From positions 62,001 to 126,000 of the forward strand of contig NZ_JAEKPD010000015.1 in NCBI RefSeq assembly GCF_016412875.1: a stretch of DNA of 64,000 nt, in the 5' to 3' direction. This document shows, piece by piece, positions 26,798 through 35,226 of the stretch; position 1 is the first letter of the stretch, and each line of letters begins with the position of its first letter. The notes beneath the pieces were generated by a model that saw nothing but the letters and a program-made list of their open reading frames with translations, had not been told where the DNA came from and did no database searches. The position numbers and the translations under genes are program-made. This DNA is from Palleronia pontilimi. GTDB lineage: Bacteria > Pseudomonadota > Alphaproteobacteria > Rhodobacterales > Rhodobacteraceae.

Positions 26798-27343
26798 ATG
26801 AAAAACACGCTGATCGCCCTTGCCCTCGTGCTGCCGGGTTCCCTGGCCGCGCAATCCTGCCCCGAGGTCGAAGACAAGTCGTCCCAGATGGCGACGCTCT
26901 TCACCTTGCTCAACCGGGCCCAGTCGGACCTGCAGGCAAGCCCTGTCGAAGCCGCCTTGTGGGATCTTTGGACAGACGCGCCGGACGCGGCCGCACAGGC
27001 GCTGCTGGACGAGGGGCGCGATCGTCTGGCGGCGCGCGATTTCGCGGGCGCGCGCACCGCGCTGGACGCGCTGGTGGCCTACTGCCCCGCCTACGCCGAA
27101 GGGTATAACCAGCGCGCCTTCGTGGCCTATCTCAGCGGCGATTTCGCGGCGGCACTGGTGGATCTCGACCGTGCGCTGGCGCTTGAACCGCTGCACGTGG
27201 CGGCGCTGTCGGGACGGGCGCTGACGCTGCTCGGGCTGGGCCGCGACGACGAGGGCCAGCGCACACTGCGCCGGGCGCTGAAGCTGAACCCGTGGCTGGA
27301 CGAGCGCGCGCTTCTGAAGCCGATCCGGGGCGATACGTTCTGA
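26798..27343 (+). CDS. Periplasmic tetratricopeptide-repeat protein
   Basis: The 181-residue protein has a signal peptide (MKNTLIALALVLPGSLAAQ). It is followed by two to three TPR-like helical pairs, for example ARTALDALVAYCPAYAEGYNQRAFVAYLSGDFAAALVDLDRAL, which carries the TPR positions. TPR proteins act as scaffolds, so no specific function can be read. It begins 55 bases after the Lrp gene and may share its transcript. The tRNA on the opposite strand follows 41 bases after its stop. Confidence 0.8.
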   Translation: MKNTLIALALVLPGSLAAQSCPEVEDKSSQMATLFTLLNRAQSDLQASPVEAALWDLWTDAPDAAAQALLDEGRDRLAARDFAGARTALDALVAYCPAYAEGYNQRAFVAYLSGDFAAALVDLDRALALEPLHVAALSGRALTLLGLGRDDEGQRTLRRALKLNPWLDERALLKPIRGDTF

Positions 27344-27384
27344 CGGAAGCCGGGCTTTGCGTGGCAGATCATGGGGGGCGCCCT

Positions 27385-27461
27385 TGGTAGGCCCGGAGGG
27401 ACTTGAACCCCCAACCAAAGCGTTATGAGCGCTCTGCTCTAACCAATTGAGCTACAGGCCC
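27385..27461 (-). tRNA. tRNA with CAU anticodon, probably tRNA-Ile2 (lysidine-modified)
   Basis: The minus strand reads GGGCCTGTAGCTCAATTGG at the 5' end. The anticodon loop is CTCATAA, the T arm GGGGGTTCAAGTCCCTC, and the encoded CCA occupies 27387-27385. The acceptor stem pairs over seven positions with a G1-U72 wobble. A CAU anticodon is shared by initiator Met, elongator Met and Ile2. The loop CTCATAA and the body resemble tRNA-Ile2, whose C34 is converted to lysidine by TilS. There is no integrase next to it. Confidence 0.92.
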
Positions 27462-27587
27462 GCCGTGATGTCGGACTATCACGGCCAACGCTTGCGTCAA
27501 GTGGGCGGCCGCTTCGCCGTTGCGAGCGCGCGGGCGATGGTCTATCGCCACTGCCATTCGAAGGCACTTCCCGGGGGGATGCACCGC

Positions 27588-28634
27588 ATGGCCGACAGCA
27601 AGGACAGCCTGACCTATGCCGCCGCCGGGGTGGATATCGACGCGGGCAACGCCCTGGTCGAGCGGATCAAGCCGGCCGCAAAGTCGACCGAGCGGCCCGG
27701 CACCATGGCCGGGCTCGGCGGTTTCGGTGCCCTGTTCGATCTGAAGGCCGCAGGCTATTCCGATCCCGTTCTGGTCGCCGCGACCGATGGTGTCGGCACC
27801 AAGCTGCGGCTGGCCATCGACACCGACCGACTGGACGGCGTGGGCATCGACCTGGTGGCCATGTGCGTGAACGACCTGGTCTGCCAGGGGGCCGAGCCCC
27901 TGTTCTTCCTGGATTACTTCGCCACCGCCAAGCTCGATACCCGCCGCGCGGCCGCCGTGATCGACGGGATCGCCGACGGCTGCCGCCGCGCGGGCTGCGC
28001 GCTGATCGGCGGCGAGACGGCCGAAATGCCCGGCATGTACGAAGGCAGCGATTTCGACCTGGCCGGGTTTGCCGTGGGCGCGATGGAGCGCGGCTCCGCG
28101 CTGCCGGAAAATGTGGGCGAGGGCGACGTGATCCTGGGGTTGGCCTCGGACGGGGTCCATTCGAACGGCTTTTCCCTGGTGCGCAAGATCGCGGCGCGGG
28201 CCGGGATCGGCTGGGACGATCCCGCGCCCTTCGGCGACGGCACGCTGGGCGCGCAGCTTCTGACGCCCACGCGGCTGTACGTGAAGCCGCTTTTGCAGGC
28301 GATCCGGGCGGGCGGCATCCACGGGCTTGCGCATATCACCGGCGGTGGGCTGACCGAGAACCTGCCGCGCATCCTGCCCGACGGGCTTGGTGCCCGCGTG
28401 GCGCTCGATGCGTGGTCCCTGCCGCCGGTCTTCGCCTGGCTGCGCGACGAGGGCCGCATCCTCGACGCCGAGATGCTGAAGACCTTCAACGCGGGCATCG
28501 GCATGGCGGTCATCGTCGCGCAAGACAGGGCCGAAGCGCTCGCGACCCTGCTGCACGAGGCCGGCGAGACGGTGATCCCCCTGGGCATGGTGCTGCCCGG
28601 CGACGGCGTCACCTACGAGGGCGCGCTTTCGTGA
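27588..28634 (+). CDS. purM: Phosphoribosylformylglycinamidine cyclo-ligase (AIR synthetase)
   Basis: The 348-residue enzyme closes the imidazole ring to make AIR in purine synthesis. Family motifs are [71 protein letters not shown] and [15 protein letters not shown]. The ATG at 27588 has GGGGGG eight bases upstream; an ATG at 27579 is possible. It is coupled to purN through a GTGA overlap. The 121 bases between the tRNA and this start hold the promoter but I see no purine riboswitch. Confidence 0.97.
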   Translation: MADSKDSLTYAAAGVDIDAGNALVERIKPAAKSTERPGTMAGLGGFGALFDLKAAGYSDPVLVAATDGVGTKLRLAIDTDRLDGVGIDLVAMCVNDLVCQGAEPLFFLDYFATAKLDTRRAAAVIDGIADGCRRAGCALIGGETAEMPGMYEGSDFDLAGFAVGAMERGSALPENVGEGDVILGLASDGVHSNGFSLVRKIAARAGIGWDDPAPFGDGTLGAQLLTPTRLYVKPLLQAIRAGGIHGLAHITGGGLTENLPRILPDGLGARVALDAWSLPPVFAWLRDEGRILDAEMLKTFNAGIGMAVIVAQDRAEALATLLHEAGETVIPLGMVLPGDGVTYEGALS

Positions 28635-29224
28635 CAGCCCGCGTGGCGATCCTTCTGTCGGGCGGCGGGTCGAACATGGTGGCGCTGGCCGACAGCATGG
28701 TGGGCGACCACCCCGCGCGGCCCTGCCTGGTGCTGTCCAACAACGCGGATGCGGGCGGCTTGGCGCGCGCGGCCGAGCGGGGCATCCCCACCGCGATCGT
28801 CGATCACCGCCCCTTCAAGGGGGACCGCGCGGCCTTCGAGGACGCGCTTCAGGCGAAGCTCGAAACCGCCCGTCCCGACATCGTCTGCCTTGCCGGTTTC
28901 ATGCGCATCCTGACCGCGGGGTTCACCGACCGCTGGCAGGGCCGGATGCTGAACATCCATCCGTCGCTCTTGCCGAAATACCGCGGTCTCGACACCCACG
29001 CGCGGGCCATCGCGGCGGGCGACAGCGTCGCGGGATGCACCGTGCACGAGGTGACGGCGGCGCTGGACGACGGCCCCATCCTGGGCCAGGCCCGCGTGCC
29101 GATCGCGCCGGACGACACGCCCGCGACGCTGGCGGCCCGGGTGCTCACCGCCGAGCACAGGCTGTATCCCGCGGTACTTCGGCGCTTCGCGGGCGGCGAC
29201 AGGACGCCGGTGATGCTCGGGTAA
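28631..29224 (+). CDS. purN: Phosphoribosylglycinamide formyltransferase
   Basis: The 197-residue enzyme transfers a formyl group from 10-formyl-THF to GAR. Motifs are [30 protein letters not shown] and the catalytic [20 protein letters not shown] with asparagine and histidine, then [18 protein letters not shown]. The start is a GTG at 28631 whose last two bases open the purM stop (GTGA), so translation is coupled. The beginning [15 protein letters not shown] fits family N-termini. purM-purN adjacency is common in proteobacteria. Confidence 0.97.
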   Translation: MTARVAILLSGGGSNMVALADSMVGDHPARPCLVLSNNADAGGLARAAERGIPTAIVDHRPFKGDRAAFEDALQAKLETARPDIVCLAGFMRILTAGFTDRWQGRMLNIHPSLLPKYRGLDTHARAIAAGDSVAGCTVHEVTAALDDGPILGQARVPIAPDDTPATLAARVLTAEHRLYPAVLRRFAGGDRTPVMLG

Positions 29225-29304
29225 GGGTTTCCCTTGCCCGCAACACGCCCTATCAGGCGAGTGCTGCGGGGACATGATTTGAACCGAAGGATAGATCGCG
29301 CCCG

Positions 29305-30462
29305 ATGATCACGATTACCACGACCGACGCCCTGGCCGCGTTCTGCACGCGCGCCAAGGCCCATGATTACGTCACCGTCGATACCGAGTTCCTGCGCGAA
29401 CGGACCTATTACTCGAAGCTCTGCCTAGTGCAGCTGGCCGTGCCCGGCGACACCGAGGAAGACGCGGTGCTGGTCGATCCGCTGGCCGAGGGCCTGTCGC
29501 TCGACCCGCTCTACGACCTGTTCCGCGACACCAGCATCGTGAAGGTGTTCCACGCCGCGCGCCAGGATCTGGAAATCTTCTGCATCGAGGGCGGCGTCAT
29601 CCCCGAGCCGCTGTTCGACACGCAAGTGGCCGCCATGGTCTGCGGCTTCGGCGAGCAGGCGGGCTACGAGACGCTGGTGCGCAAGATCGCGCGCGACAGC
29701 GTCGACAAGTCGTCGCGCTTCACCGACTGGTCGCGCCGTCCGCTGACCGACGCGCAGAAGGCCTATGCCCTGGCGGACGTGACGCATCTGCGGGTGATCT
29801 ACGAGCACCTGGCGGCCGAGCTTGCGCGCTCGGGCCGCACCGAATGGGTGGAAGAAGAGCTGTCGGTCCTGACCGATCCCGCGACCTACCGCGTGGCGCC
29901 GCGCGACGCGTGGATGCGGGTCAAGACGCGCACCCAGTCGGGCAAGTTCATGGCCATCCTGCGCGAGCTGGCGGCGTTCCGCGAGACCTATGCGCAGGAA
30001 CGCAACGTGCCGCGCAACCGGGTCTTCAAGGACGACGCCATGGTCGAGCTGGCCTCGACCAAGCCGCAAAGCGAAAAGGATCTGGGCCGCTCACGCCTGT
30101 TGTTGCGCGAAGCGCGGCGCGGCGAGATCGCCGAAGGTATCCTGGCCGCAGTGAAGGCAGGGCTTGAGGTCGATCCCAAGGACTTCCCCAAGCCCGACCG
30201 CGCGCGCGACAAGCTGCAGGTCAACCCGGCCCTGGCCGATCTGCTGCGGGTGCTGCTGAAGGCCAAGGCGGAAACCGCGGGCGTGGCGCAGAAACTGATT
30301 GCGACCTCGGCCGACCTGGACCTGATCGCGGCGGGCGAGCGGGACGTGCAGGCGCTGTCGGGCTGGCGCAAGAAGGTGTTCGGACGCGACGCGCTACGCC
30401 TGGTCGAGGGTCGGCTGGGGCTGAAGGCCGAAGGCAGCGACGTGGTGGTGTTCGAGCTCTAG
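29305..30462 (+). CDS. rnd: Ribonuclease D
   Basis: The 385-residue 3'-5' exoribonuclease trims tRNA and other stable RNA precursors. The DEDDy active site is visible: D26 and E28 in VTVDTEFLRER, an aspartate in FHAARQDLEIF, and the YALADVTHL motif near residue 153. One HRDC domain follows (around residues 210-290), and the C-terminal part is less conserved. The stop codon lies in a CTAG that also contains the stop of the convergent lipoprotein gene. Confidence 0.94.
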   Translation: MITITTTDALAAFCTRAKAHDYVTVDTEFLRERTYYSKLCLVQLAVPGDTEEDAVLVDPLAEGLSLDPLYDLFRDTSIVKVFHAARQDLEIFCIEGGVIPEPLFDTQVAAMVCGFGEQAGYETLVRKIARDSVDKSSRFTDWSRRPLTDAQKAYALADVTHLRVIYEHLAAELARSGRTEWVEEELSVLTDPATYRVAPRDAWMRVKTRTQSGKFMAILRELAAFRETYAQERNVPRNRVFKDDAMVELASTKPQSEKDLGRSRLLLREARRGEIAEGILAAVKAGLEVDPKDFPKPDRARDKLQVNPALADLLRVLLKAKAETAGVAQKLIATSADLDLIAAGERDVQALSGWRKKVFGRDALRLVEGRLGLKAEGSDVVVFEL

Positions 30463-30917
30463 CGCCGCACCGCGCGCGCGTTTTGAGCGGCGGACACGCG
30501 CAGCTCGTTGACACCTGTCAACTCGCGCGAGGTCAGGAACCGCGCCACCGTCACTTCGCGCGATCGCGGGGTCGAGACCGGCTTGGGCTCGAGCGGCGGG
30601 AAGGCGCGGAATTCGAACGCCAGGACGCGGGGATCATCGGTGGGCACGGCGACCAGGTCGCCCACGAAGTAGCCTTGGGTGGCCGCGATGCCGGTCGCGC
30701 GCAGGATCGCGCCGCCCTGCGTCGGGCTCGCGGTGAGCGTGTCGATCTGGCCGATCAGCGGGCGCGGGTCGGCGCGCGTGCCTTCCGACAGCATGGCGTC
30801 GGCGTTGGTCGAGCGGCTGCCCCAGTTCAGCGGGTTCAGGCGCGACTCGCCCACCCGGCCGCAGCTTGCAACGATGGCCATTGTGCAGATCGCCGCTACT
30901 ATCGTCTTGAGCATCAT
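30459..30917 (-). CDS. Putative lipoprotein, 152 residues
   Basis: The product begins MMLKTIVAAICTMAIVASCGRVGESRLNPLNWG, with lipobox VASC and the acylated cysteine at residue 19. The rest is a beta-rich soluble domain rich in arginine at the C-terminus (REVTVARFLTSRELTGVNELRVSAAQ). I recall similar uncharacterised lipoproteins in Rhodobacterales but cannot name a family. It is convergent to rnd, sharing CTAG for both stop codons, and divergent to sufE, so it is a single-gene transcript with its promoter in the 132-base gap before sufE. Confidence 0.75.
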   Translation of the reverse strand: MMLKTIVAAICTMAIVASCGRVGESRLNPLNWGSRSTNADAMLSEGTRADPRPLIGQIDTLTASPTQGGAILRATGIAATQGYFVGDLVAVPTDDPRVLAFEFRAFPPLEPKPVSTPRSREVTVARFLTSRELTGVNELRVSAAQNARAVRR

Positions 30918-31049
30918 TCGTCCCCGGCTCCGCCCCCTGCTATCCGAACTATCGCAACCGGGCGCGCTTGAAAAGCGCCGAGGCGCTTGCGGGCCATGGG
31001 TCGAGCGCTTAGGTCAGGCCTGTTGCACCCCCAAGGAAGACTGCATCCC

Positions 31050-31457
31050 ATGGCCCAGGCAGAGTTCGACGAGATCGCCGAGACATTCGAATTCCTCGAC
31101 GACTGGGAAGATCGCTATCGCCACGTGATCGAACTGGGCCGCGACCTGGCGCCCATGGACGATGCCTTGAAGGGTCCCGCCACCAAGGTCGAAGGCTGCG
31201 CGTCGCAGGTGTGGCTGGCACCGAAGGTGGATGACGGGCGGTTCGATTTCGACGGCGACAGCGACGCCATGATCGTCAAGGGCCTGATCGCCGTTCTGCA
31301 TGCGCTCTACGCGGGGCGGCCGGTGGGCGAGGTCGCGTCGGTGGATGCAGGTGCGGCGCTGTCGCGGCTGGGGCTGGACGAGCACCTGTCGTCGCAACGC
31401 TCGAACGGGCTGCGCGCCATGGTCGAGCGGATCAAGCTGGTGACCGCCAACGCGTAA
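31050..31457 (+). CDS. sufE: SufE-like cysteine desulfuration protein
   Basis: The 135-residue protein accepts persulfide sulfur from a cysteine desulfurase such as SufS for Fe-S cluster assembly. It shows EIAETFEFLDDWEDRYRHVIELGR and the active-site loop ATKVEGCASQVWL with the acceptor cysteine at residue 51. It ends with the SufE pattern LGLDEHLSSQRSNGL. AAGGAAGA precedes the ATG at 31050; the frame is open upstream to 30987 without similarity. No other suf gene is present in the window. Confidence 0.94.
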   Translation: MAQAEFDEIAETFEFLDDWEDRYRHVIELGRDLAPMDDALKGPATKVEGCASQVWLAPKVDDGRFDFDGDSDAMIVKGLIAVLHALYAGRPVGEVASVDAGAALSRLGLDEHLSSQRSNGLRAMVERIKLVTANA

Positions 31458-31485
31458 CGCGGACCGTGCGCCAGTGGCCGCTGTC

Positions 31486-31515
31486 GCGCCGGGATATTTG
31501 AAAGAACAAAGATGG
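31486..31515 (+). repeat. 30-bp dispersed repeat, copy 1
   Basis: The segment GCGCCGGGATATTTGAAAGA continuing to ACAAAGATGG recurs at 40236-40265 with one difference (T to C at 31497). It lies 28 bases after the sufE stop. The two copies share orientation and position behind a plus-strand gene, and similarity stops abruptly on both sides. Confidence 0.75.
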
Positions 31516-31540
31516 GGCAGGGGCGCGCGGTGCCGCGGGC

Positions 31541-32200
31541 TCAGCCCTGTGTCGCGAGCGCGCGGGCGAGATCGCCGTAGCCGGTGAACCGCCGCTCGAA
31601 GGCCAGGCCGAGCGTGGCCGCGGCGGCCTTGGCTTTGGCTGTCAGCGCCGGGTCGTCGGTCTGGGCCTGGTAGACCAGCTTGGTGTAATGGCCGAAATAG
31701 GCGTCGCGCAGCTCGGGGTGGCGATCAAGGCCGAGCGGCTTGATGACGAAGGCGTCGAACTGGCGGGTCAGGAAATCGGTCAGGTAGAAGGCGGTGAACT
31801 CGTCCTCGGCGCGGGCGACGAAGGCGTCGGTGCCTTCGAAGAACGCGTAGCAATGCGGGGCCGCGATCATCTCGACGCCCAGCGTGTCGCAGAGCCGGGC
31901 AAGCGCGCCACCGGTGCCGCAATCGGCATAGGCCACGAAGATCCGGTCGTAGTCGCTGCGGTGCTTTTCCACCGCGCCCTGCACCGCGTCCGGGATGCGG
32001 TCGGGATGGTTGTGCAGGATCGCGGGTAGGCAGGCCAGGTCCATGTGGCCCCAGGCGTTCAGGCGGATCAGCGCCAGGATCTCGCGGGCCAGCGCGCCGC
32101 AGGCCAGGACCAGGACGCGACCGTCGCCCCTGGGCGCAAGGCCATCGTGGGTCAGGACGCCCGCGTCGGGCAGATCATCCAAGGCGCACCGCGGTGCCAT
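31541..32200 (-). CDS. DUF1638 domain protein
   Basis: The product (219 residues from the ATG at 32200) contains the DUF1638 core: RVLVLACGALAREILAL, IFVAYADCGTGGALARLCD and HCYAFFEGTDAF. Conserved cysteines and a histidine suggest metal or corrinoid handling. Family members often sit beside corrinoid methyltransferase genes, and here a corrinoid protein gene lies 1.0 kb upstream on the same strand. The function is unproven. The start is uncertain: 32200 overlaps the end of ybjQ by 26 bases, and another ATG at 32221 is in frame. Confidence 0.82.
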   Translation of the reverse strand: MAPRCALDDLPDAGVLTHDGLAPRGDGRVLVLACGALAREILALIRLNAWGHMDLACLPAILHNHPDRIPDAVQGAVEKHRSDYDRIFVAYADCGTGGALARLCDTLGVEMIAAPHCYAFFEGTDAFVARAEDEFTAFYLTDFLTRQFDAFVIKPLGLDRHPELRDAYFGHYTKLVYQAQTDDPALTAKAKAAAATLGLAFERRFTGYGDLARALATQG

Positions 32201-32489
32201 AGGCCAGCACTTCGGACGCATTCTGGGCGATTTGCGACGTCTCGAACCGCAACCCGACCACCGCGTCGGCGTCCAGCGCGCGGGCTTGTTCCATCATCCG
32301 GTCGAAGGCCTGTTCGCGCGCGCCCGCCAGAAGCTGGGCGTATTCGCGCACTTCGCCGCCCACCAGGTTGCGCAGCGACGCGACGATGTCGCTGCCGATA
32401 TGCTTGGCGCGCACCGTTGAGCCGCGCACCAGGCCCAGCGAATGAAGGATATCCTTGCCCGCGATCGTGTCTGTGGTGACGGCGATCAT
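32175..32489 (-). CDS. YbjQ/UPF0145 family protein
   Basis: The 104-residue protein matches the YbjQ family: TTDTIAGKDILHSLGLVRGSTVRAKHIGSD, GGEVREYAQLLAGAREQAFDRM and ADAVVGLRFETSQI. The fold forms pentamers and is sometimes called a heavy-metal-binding domain, but its role is unknown. It lies between a small membrane protein gene (one base upstream) and DUF1638 (overlapping), so the three form an operon. It has no signal peptide and is probably cytoplasmic. Confidence 0.85.
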   Translation of the reverse strand: MIAVTTDTIAGKDILHSLGLVRGSTVRAKHIGSDIVASLRNLVGGEVREYAQLLAGAREQAFDRMMEQARALDADAVVGLRFETSQIAQNASEVLAYGTAVRLG

Positions 32490-32490
32490 G

Positions 32491-32718
32491 TCAGCGCGGC
32501 GTGCTGTCGTAATGATCGTCGTCGCGGCTGGTCAGGCGCTGGGCGACCACGCGCCACAGCACATAGGTCACCAGGACCAGCGGAATGAACAGGGTGAAGC
32601 CCAGCGGATGCGTCAGGCTGGCCGAGATCACGGCCATGAGCCAGATCGTCAGGCCCGCGCCGAGCATGACGACGACCAGGATCAGGACGAACTTGTCGAG
32701 GGGCATCGCGAACCTCAT
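32491..32718 (-). CDS. Small membrane protein, 75 residues
   Basis: The product has two predicted helices (about residues 8-33 and 38-60, with LVLVTYVLWRVVAQRL) and a charged C-terminal tail DDDHYDSTPR. I recognise no family. The ATG at 32706 (MPLDKF) is an alternative start. It is one base upstream of ybjQ, whose product might associate with it at the membrane. Confidence 0.6.
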   Translation of the reverse strand: MRFAMPLDKFVLILVVVMLGAGLTIWLMAVISASLTHPLGFTLFIPLVLVTYVLWRVVAQRLTSRDDDHYDSTPR

Positions 32719-32762
32719 GTTGTTTCTTCCAACATAGGAAGCGCGGGGGCCGGTGTGAAGGC

Positions 32763-32966
32763 TCAGGCGGTGCGCTTACCGCCATGTTCCTTTGCGATCA
32801 GGCGCAGGATCAGGGCGGCCATGGCCAGGAAGGGCAGCAGCAGCCCCAGGCTGGACGGTGCCATGCCGCCGAGCGACGCGGCCATCGCGCCCTTGAAGCT
32901 GACGGCGAAGATGCCGGTCAGGAACACGGAAACGGCGATCAGGGCGGTGCGGATCTTACGGGTCAT
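32763..32966 (-). CDS. Small membrane protein, 67 residues
   Basis: The product starts MTRKIRTALIAVSVFLTGIFAV and has two hydrophobic helices joined by a short loop (GAMAASLGGMAPSS), ending in a basic tail. AAGGAGAACC precedes the ATG. No family is recognised. It lies 44 bases before the next small membrane protein gene on the same strand, and the two may be co-expressed. It is separated from the corrinoid protein gene by 255 bases that include a strong terminator. Confidence 0.6.
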   Translation of the reverse strand: MTRKIRTALIAVSVFLTGIFAVSFKGAMAASLGGMAPSSLGLLLPFLAMAALILRLIAKEHGGKRTA

Positions 32967-33154
32967 GGCAGGGTTCTCCTTGGTTAAGCCTGTTTTGACG
33001 ACCCGGTGGGGCGGCGATGGGGCGCGAACGGGGGCAAAGCTGGATCAATTCGGGCGAAACTTTCACCCGCAGTGGGGAAATGTGACCGAGTTGTGCGGAA
33101 GGACTTGGTTAATGGCCACTTCGCCACAATTGCCACCCGGGCGCGGGCGCGGCC

Positions 33155-33182
33155 AAGGAAAGGGGCGGCCCGAAGGCCGCCC
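33155..33182 (-). terminator. Rho-independent terminator after the corrinoid protein gene
   Basis: On the minus strand GGGCGGCC and GGCCGCCC (33182-33163) enclose a TTCG tetraloop and are followed by CTTTCCTT. This is a strong hairpin with a T-rich tail, 40 bases after the stop codon. The rest of the gap, 32967-33154, shows nothing that I can identify. Confidence 0.75.
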
Positions 33183-33221
33183 TGACGCGGTGTTGAGACT
33201 GACGGCGCCGAATCGCGGGCG

Positions 33222-33920
33222 TCAGGCGCCCACCTGGTTGTGCTTGCGCGCCACCTGGGCCTTGGCCGTTTCGACCGCGACGGCCGCATCGCGGCAATAG
33301 GCATCGGCGCCGATGGCCTTGCTGAATTCTTCGTTGAGGGGGGCACCCCCCACCAGCACGATGTAGTCGTCTCGGATGCCCTTCTCGACCATCGTGTCGA
33401 TCACGACCTTCATGTAGGGCATCGTCGTGGTCAGCAGGGCGGACATGCCCAGGATATCGGGCTGCTCGGTTTCCAGCGCGTCCAGGTATTTCTCGACCGC
33501 GTTGTTGATGCCGAGGTCCACGACCTCGAATCCCGCGCCTTCCATCATCATCGCCACCAGGTTCTTGCCGATGTCGTGGATGTCGCCCTTGACGGTGCCG
33601 ATCACCATCTTGCCCATGCGCGGCGCGCCGGTTTCGACCAGGAGCGGCTTCAGGATCGCCATGCCGCCCTTCATGGCGCCCGCGGCCAGCAGCACTTCGG
33701 GAACGAAAAGGATGCCGTCGCGGAAATCGTGGCCGACGATGGTCATGCCCGCCACCAGCGCCTTGGTCAGGATCTCGTAGGGCTGCCATCCGCGTTCGAG
33801 CAGGATGTTGACGCCTTCCTCGATCTCTTCCTTCAGACCGTCATACAGGTCGTCATGCATCTGCTGCACAAGCTCGTCGTCGTCGAGTTCGGACAGGACA
33901 ATATCGTCTTCATCGGACAT
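33222..33920 (-). CDS. Free-standing corrinoid (B12-binding) protein, MtbC/MetH-module type
   Basis: The 232-residue protein has the B12-binding module pair of methionine synthase. A helical cap domain (about residues 15-95, EIEEGVNILLERGWQPYEILTKALVAGM) is followed by a Rossmann domain with the cobalt-ligating motif GDIHDIGKN (H115), SALLTTTMPYM and LVGGAPLNEEF. It carries a methyl group on cobalamin between partner enzymes. A homocysteine S-methyltransferase is encoded 2 kb away at 36065-37084, so it is a good candidate for the B12 module of a split methionine synthase. AGGAG precedes the ATG; the frame extends 63 bases upstream. Confidence 0.92.
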   Translation of the reverse strand: MSDEDDIVLSELDDDELVQQMHDDLYDGLKEEIEEGVNILLERGWQPYEILTKALVAGMTIVGHDFRDGILFVPEVLLAAGAMKGGMAILKPLLVETGAPRMGKMVIGTVKGDIHDIGKNLVAMMMEGAGFEVVDLGINNAVEKYLDALETEQPDILGMSALLTTTMPYMKVVIDTMVEKGIRDDYIVLVGGAPLNEEFSKAIGADAYCRDAAVAVETAKAQVARKHNQVGA

Positions 33921-34095
33921 GGGGTGCACTCCTATTGGGCGCGCGGGACGTTTTTTCACGTATGGCGCAAGGTCCTGCGACAACTTGGCGATTTACGACC
34001 TGCCGCGACGTTTCCCCGACGCGCGTGGCGCGCGAACCACGGTCGCGGGCCAGTCGGGACTGGTGAATGTTCCTGGTGTGTTCTAATCTTGGGAC

Positions 34096-35181
34096 ATGTC
34101 CGACTCGTCCACATCGCGCCCGCACGTCCGGTTGAGGGCCCGTGCGTCCGTGTCGAACCCCGAAACCCGGTTCGACGCATACACCCGCGTGGCCGAGGAT
34201 GACGGCTGGACGCCCGATGACGACCTGCCGCTGCTGCGCACCGAGGTGCGCGACGAGCGGCCGCGCCGGGTCATCACGCGCAACACGTCGCCCGATATCG
34301 GCTTCGACCGGTCGATTAACCCCTATCGCGGGTGCGAGCATGGCTGCATCTACTGCTTCGCCCGACCGACCCACGGCTATCTGGGCCTGTCGCCGGGCCT
34401 GGATTTCGAGACGAAGCTGATCGCACGGCCCGACGCGCCCGCGGTGCTGGCGCGCGAGCTGGGGCGCAAGGGCTACGACGTGGCGCCCATCGCGCTGGGC
34501 ACCAACACCGACCCCTACCAGCCGATCGAGCGCGAGCGGCGCATCATGCGCGAGATCCTCGAGGTGCTGCAGGCCCATCGTCATCCGCTGAGCATCGCCA
34601 CCAAGGGCGCGCTGGTCGAGCGCGACGTGGACATCCTGGCCGACATGGCGGGGCAGGGGCTGGCGCGCGTGGGCATCTCGGTCACGACGCTGGATGCAGA
34701 TCTTGCCCGCAAGCTCGAACCCCGCGTGCCGTCGCCGAAGCGACGGCTGCAGACCATCGAACGGTTGGCGAAAGCGGGTGTCGAGGTGCGCGTGATGGCG
34801 TCGCCCATGATCCCGGGCCTCACCGATCCCGAGCTCGAATCGATCCTGCAATCGGCCCGCGACGCGGGCGCGGTGGGGGCGGCCTGGATCATGCTGCGCC
34901 TGCCCTACGAGGTGGCGGGGCTGTTCGAAGACTGGCTCGACCGGCACGTTCCCCTGCGCAAGGACAAGGTGCTGGCCCGCCTGCGCGAGATGCACGGCGG
35001 CAGGCTTTACGCCGCGGATTGGGGTCGGCGGATGCGGGGCGAGGGGCTGCATGCCCAGCTGATCGCCAGGCGCTTCGATCTGGCGGTGAAGCGGCTGGGC
35101 CTGCGCGAGCACCTGGCGCCGCTCAGGCGGGATCTTTTCGCCGTGCCGTTGGGCACCGCGGCGCAGCCATCGCTGTTCTGA
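34096..35181 (+). CDS. PA0069 family radical SAM protein (Rv2578c/SplB-like)
   Basis: The 361-residue protein has the radical SAM cluster motif CEHGCIYCF (C80, C84, C87), preceded by NPYRGCEHG. It also has LGTNTDPYQPIERE and VGISVTTLDADLARKLEPRVPSPKRRLQTI, typical of the PA0069 / Rv2578c group, which resembles spore photoproduct lyase but is of unknown function. It is divergent to the corrinoid protein gene (175 bases between starts) and precedes an EEP-fold gene. The position between two methionine-synthase-like genes may be incidental. Confidence 0.88.
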   Translation: MSDSSTSRPHVRLRARASVSNPETRFDAYTRVAEDDGWTPDDDLPLLRTEVRDERPRRVITRNTSPDIGFDRSINPYRGCEHGCIYCFARPTHGYLGLSPGLDFETKLIARPDAPAVLARELGRKGYDVAPIALGTNTDPYQPIERERRIMREILEVLQAHRHPLSIATKGALVERDVDILADMAGQGLARVGISVTTLDADLARKLEPRVPSPKRRLQTIERLAKAGVEVRVMASPMIPGLTDPELESILQSARDAGAVGAAWIMLRLPYEVAGLFEDWLDRHVPLRKDKVLARLREMHGGRLYAADWGRRMRGEGLHAQLIARRFDLAVKRLGLREHLAPLRRDLFAVPLGTAAQPSLF

Positions 35182-35226
35182 GCAGGGGCCGGTCGCGCGG
35201 CTGGCGCGCGCGTGGTAGCCTCGGGC

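Noticed and set aside
27385-27461. tRNA gene as an integration site for a mobile element
   Set aside because: No integrase, no repeated tRNA 3' end and no foreign-looking DNA is found on either side.
33921-34095. Possible cobalamin, SAM or SAH riboswitch before the corrinoid protein gene
   Set aside because: I looked for a B12 box and for SAM-II or SAH-type conserved cores on the minus strand and found none; only GC-rich dyads are present.
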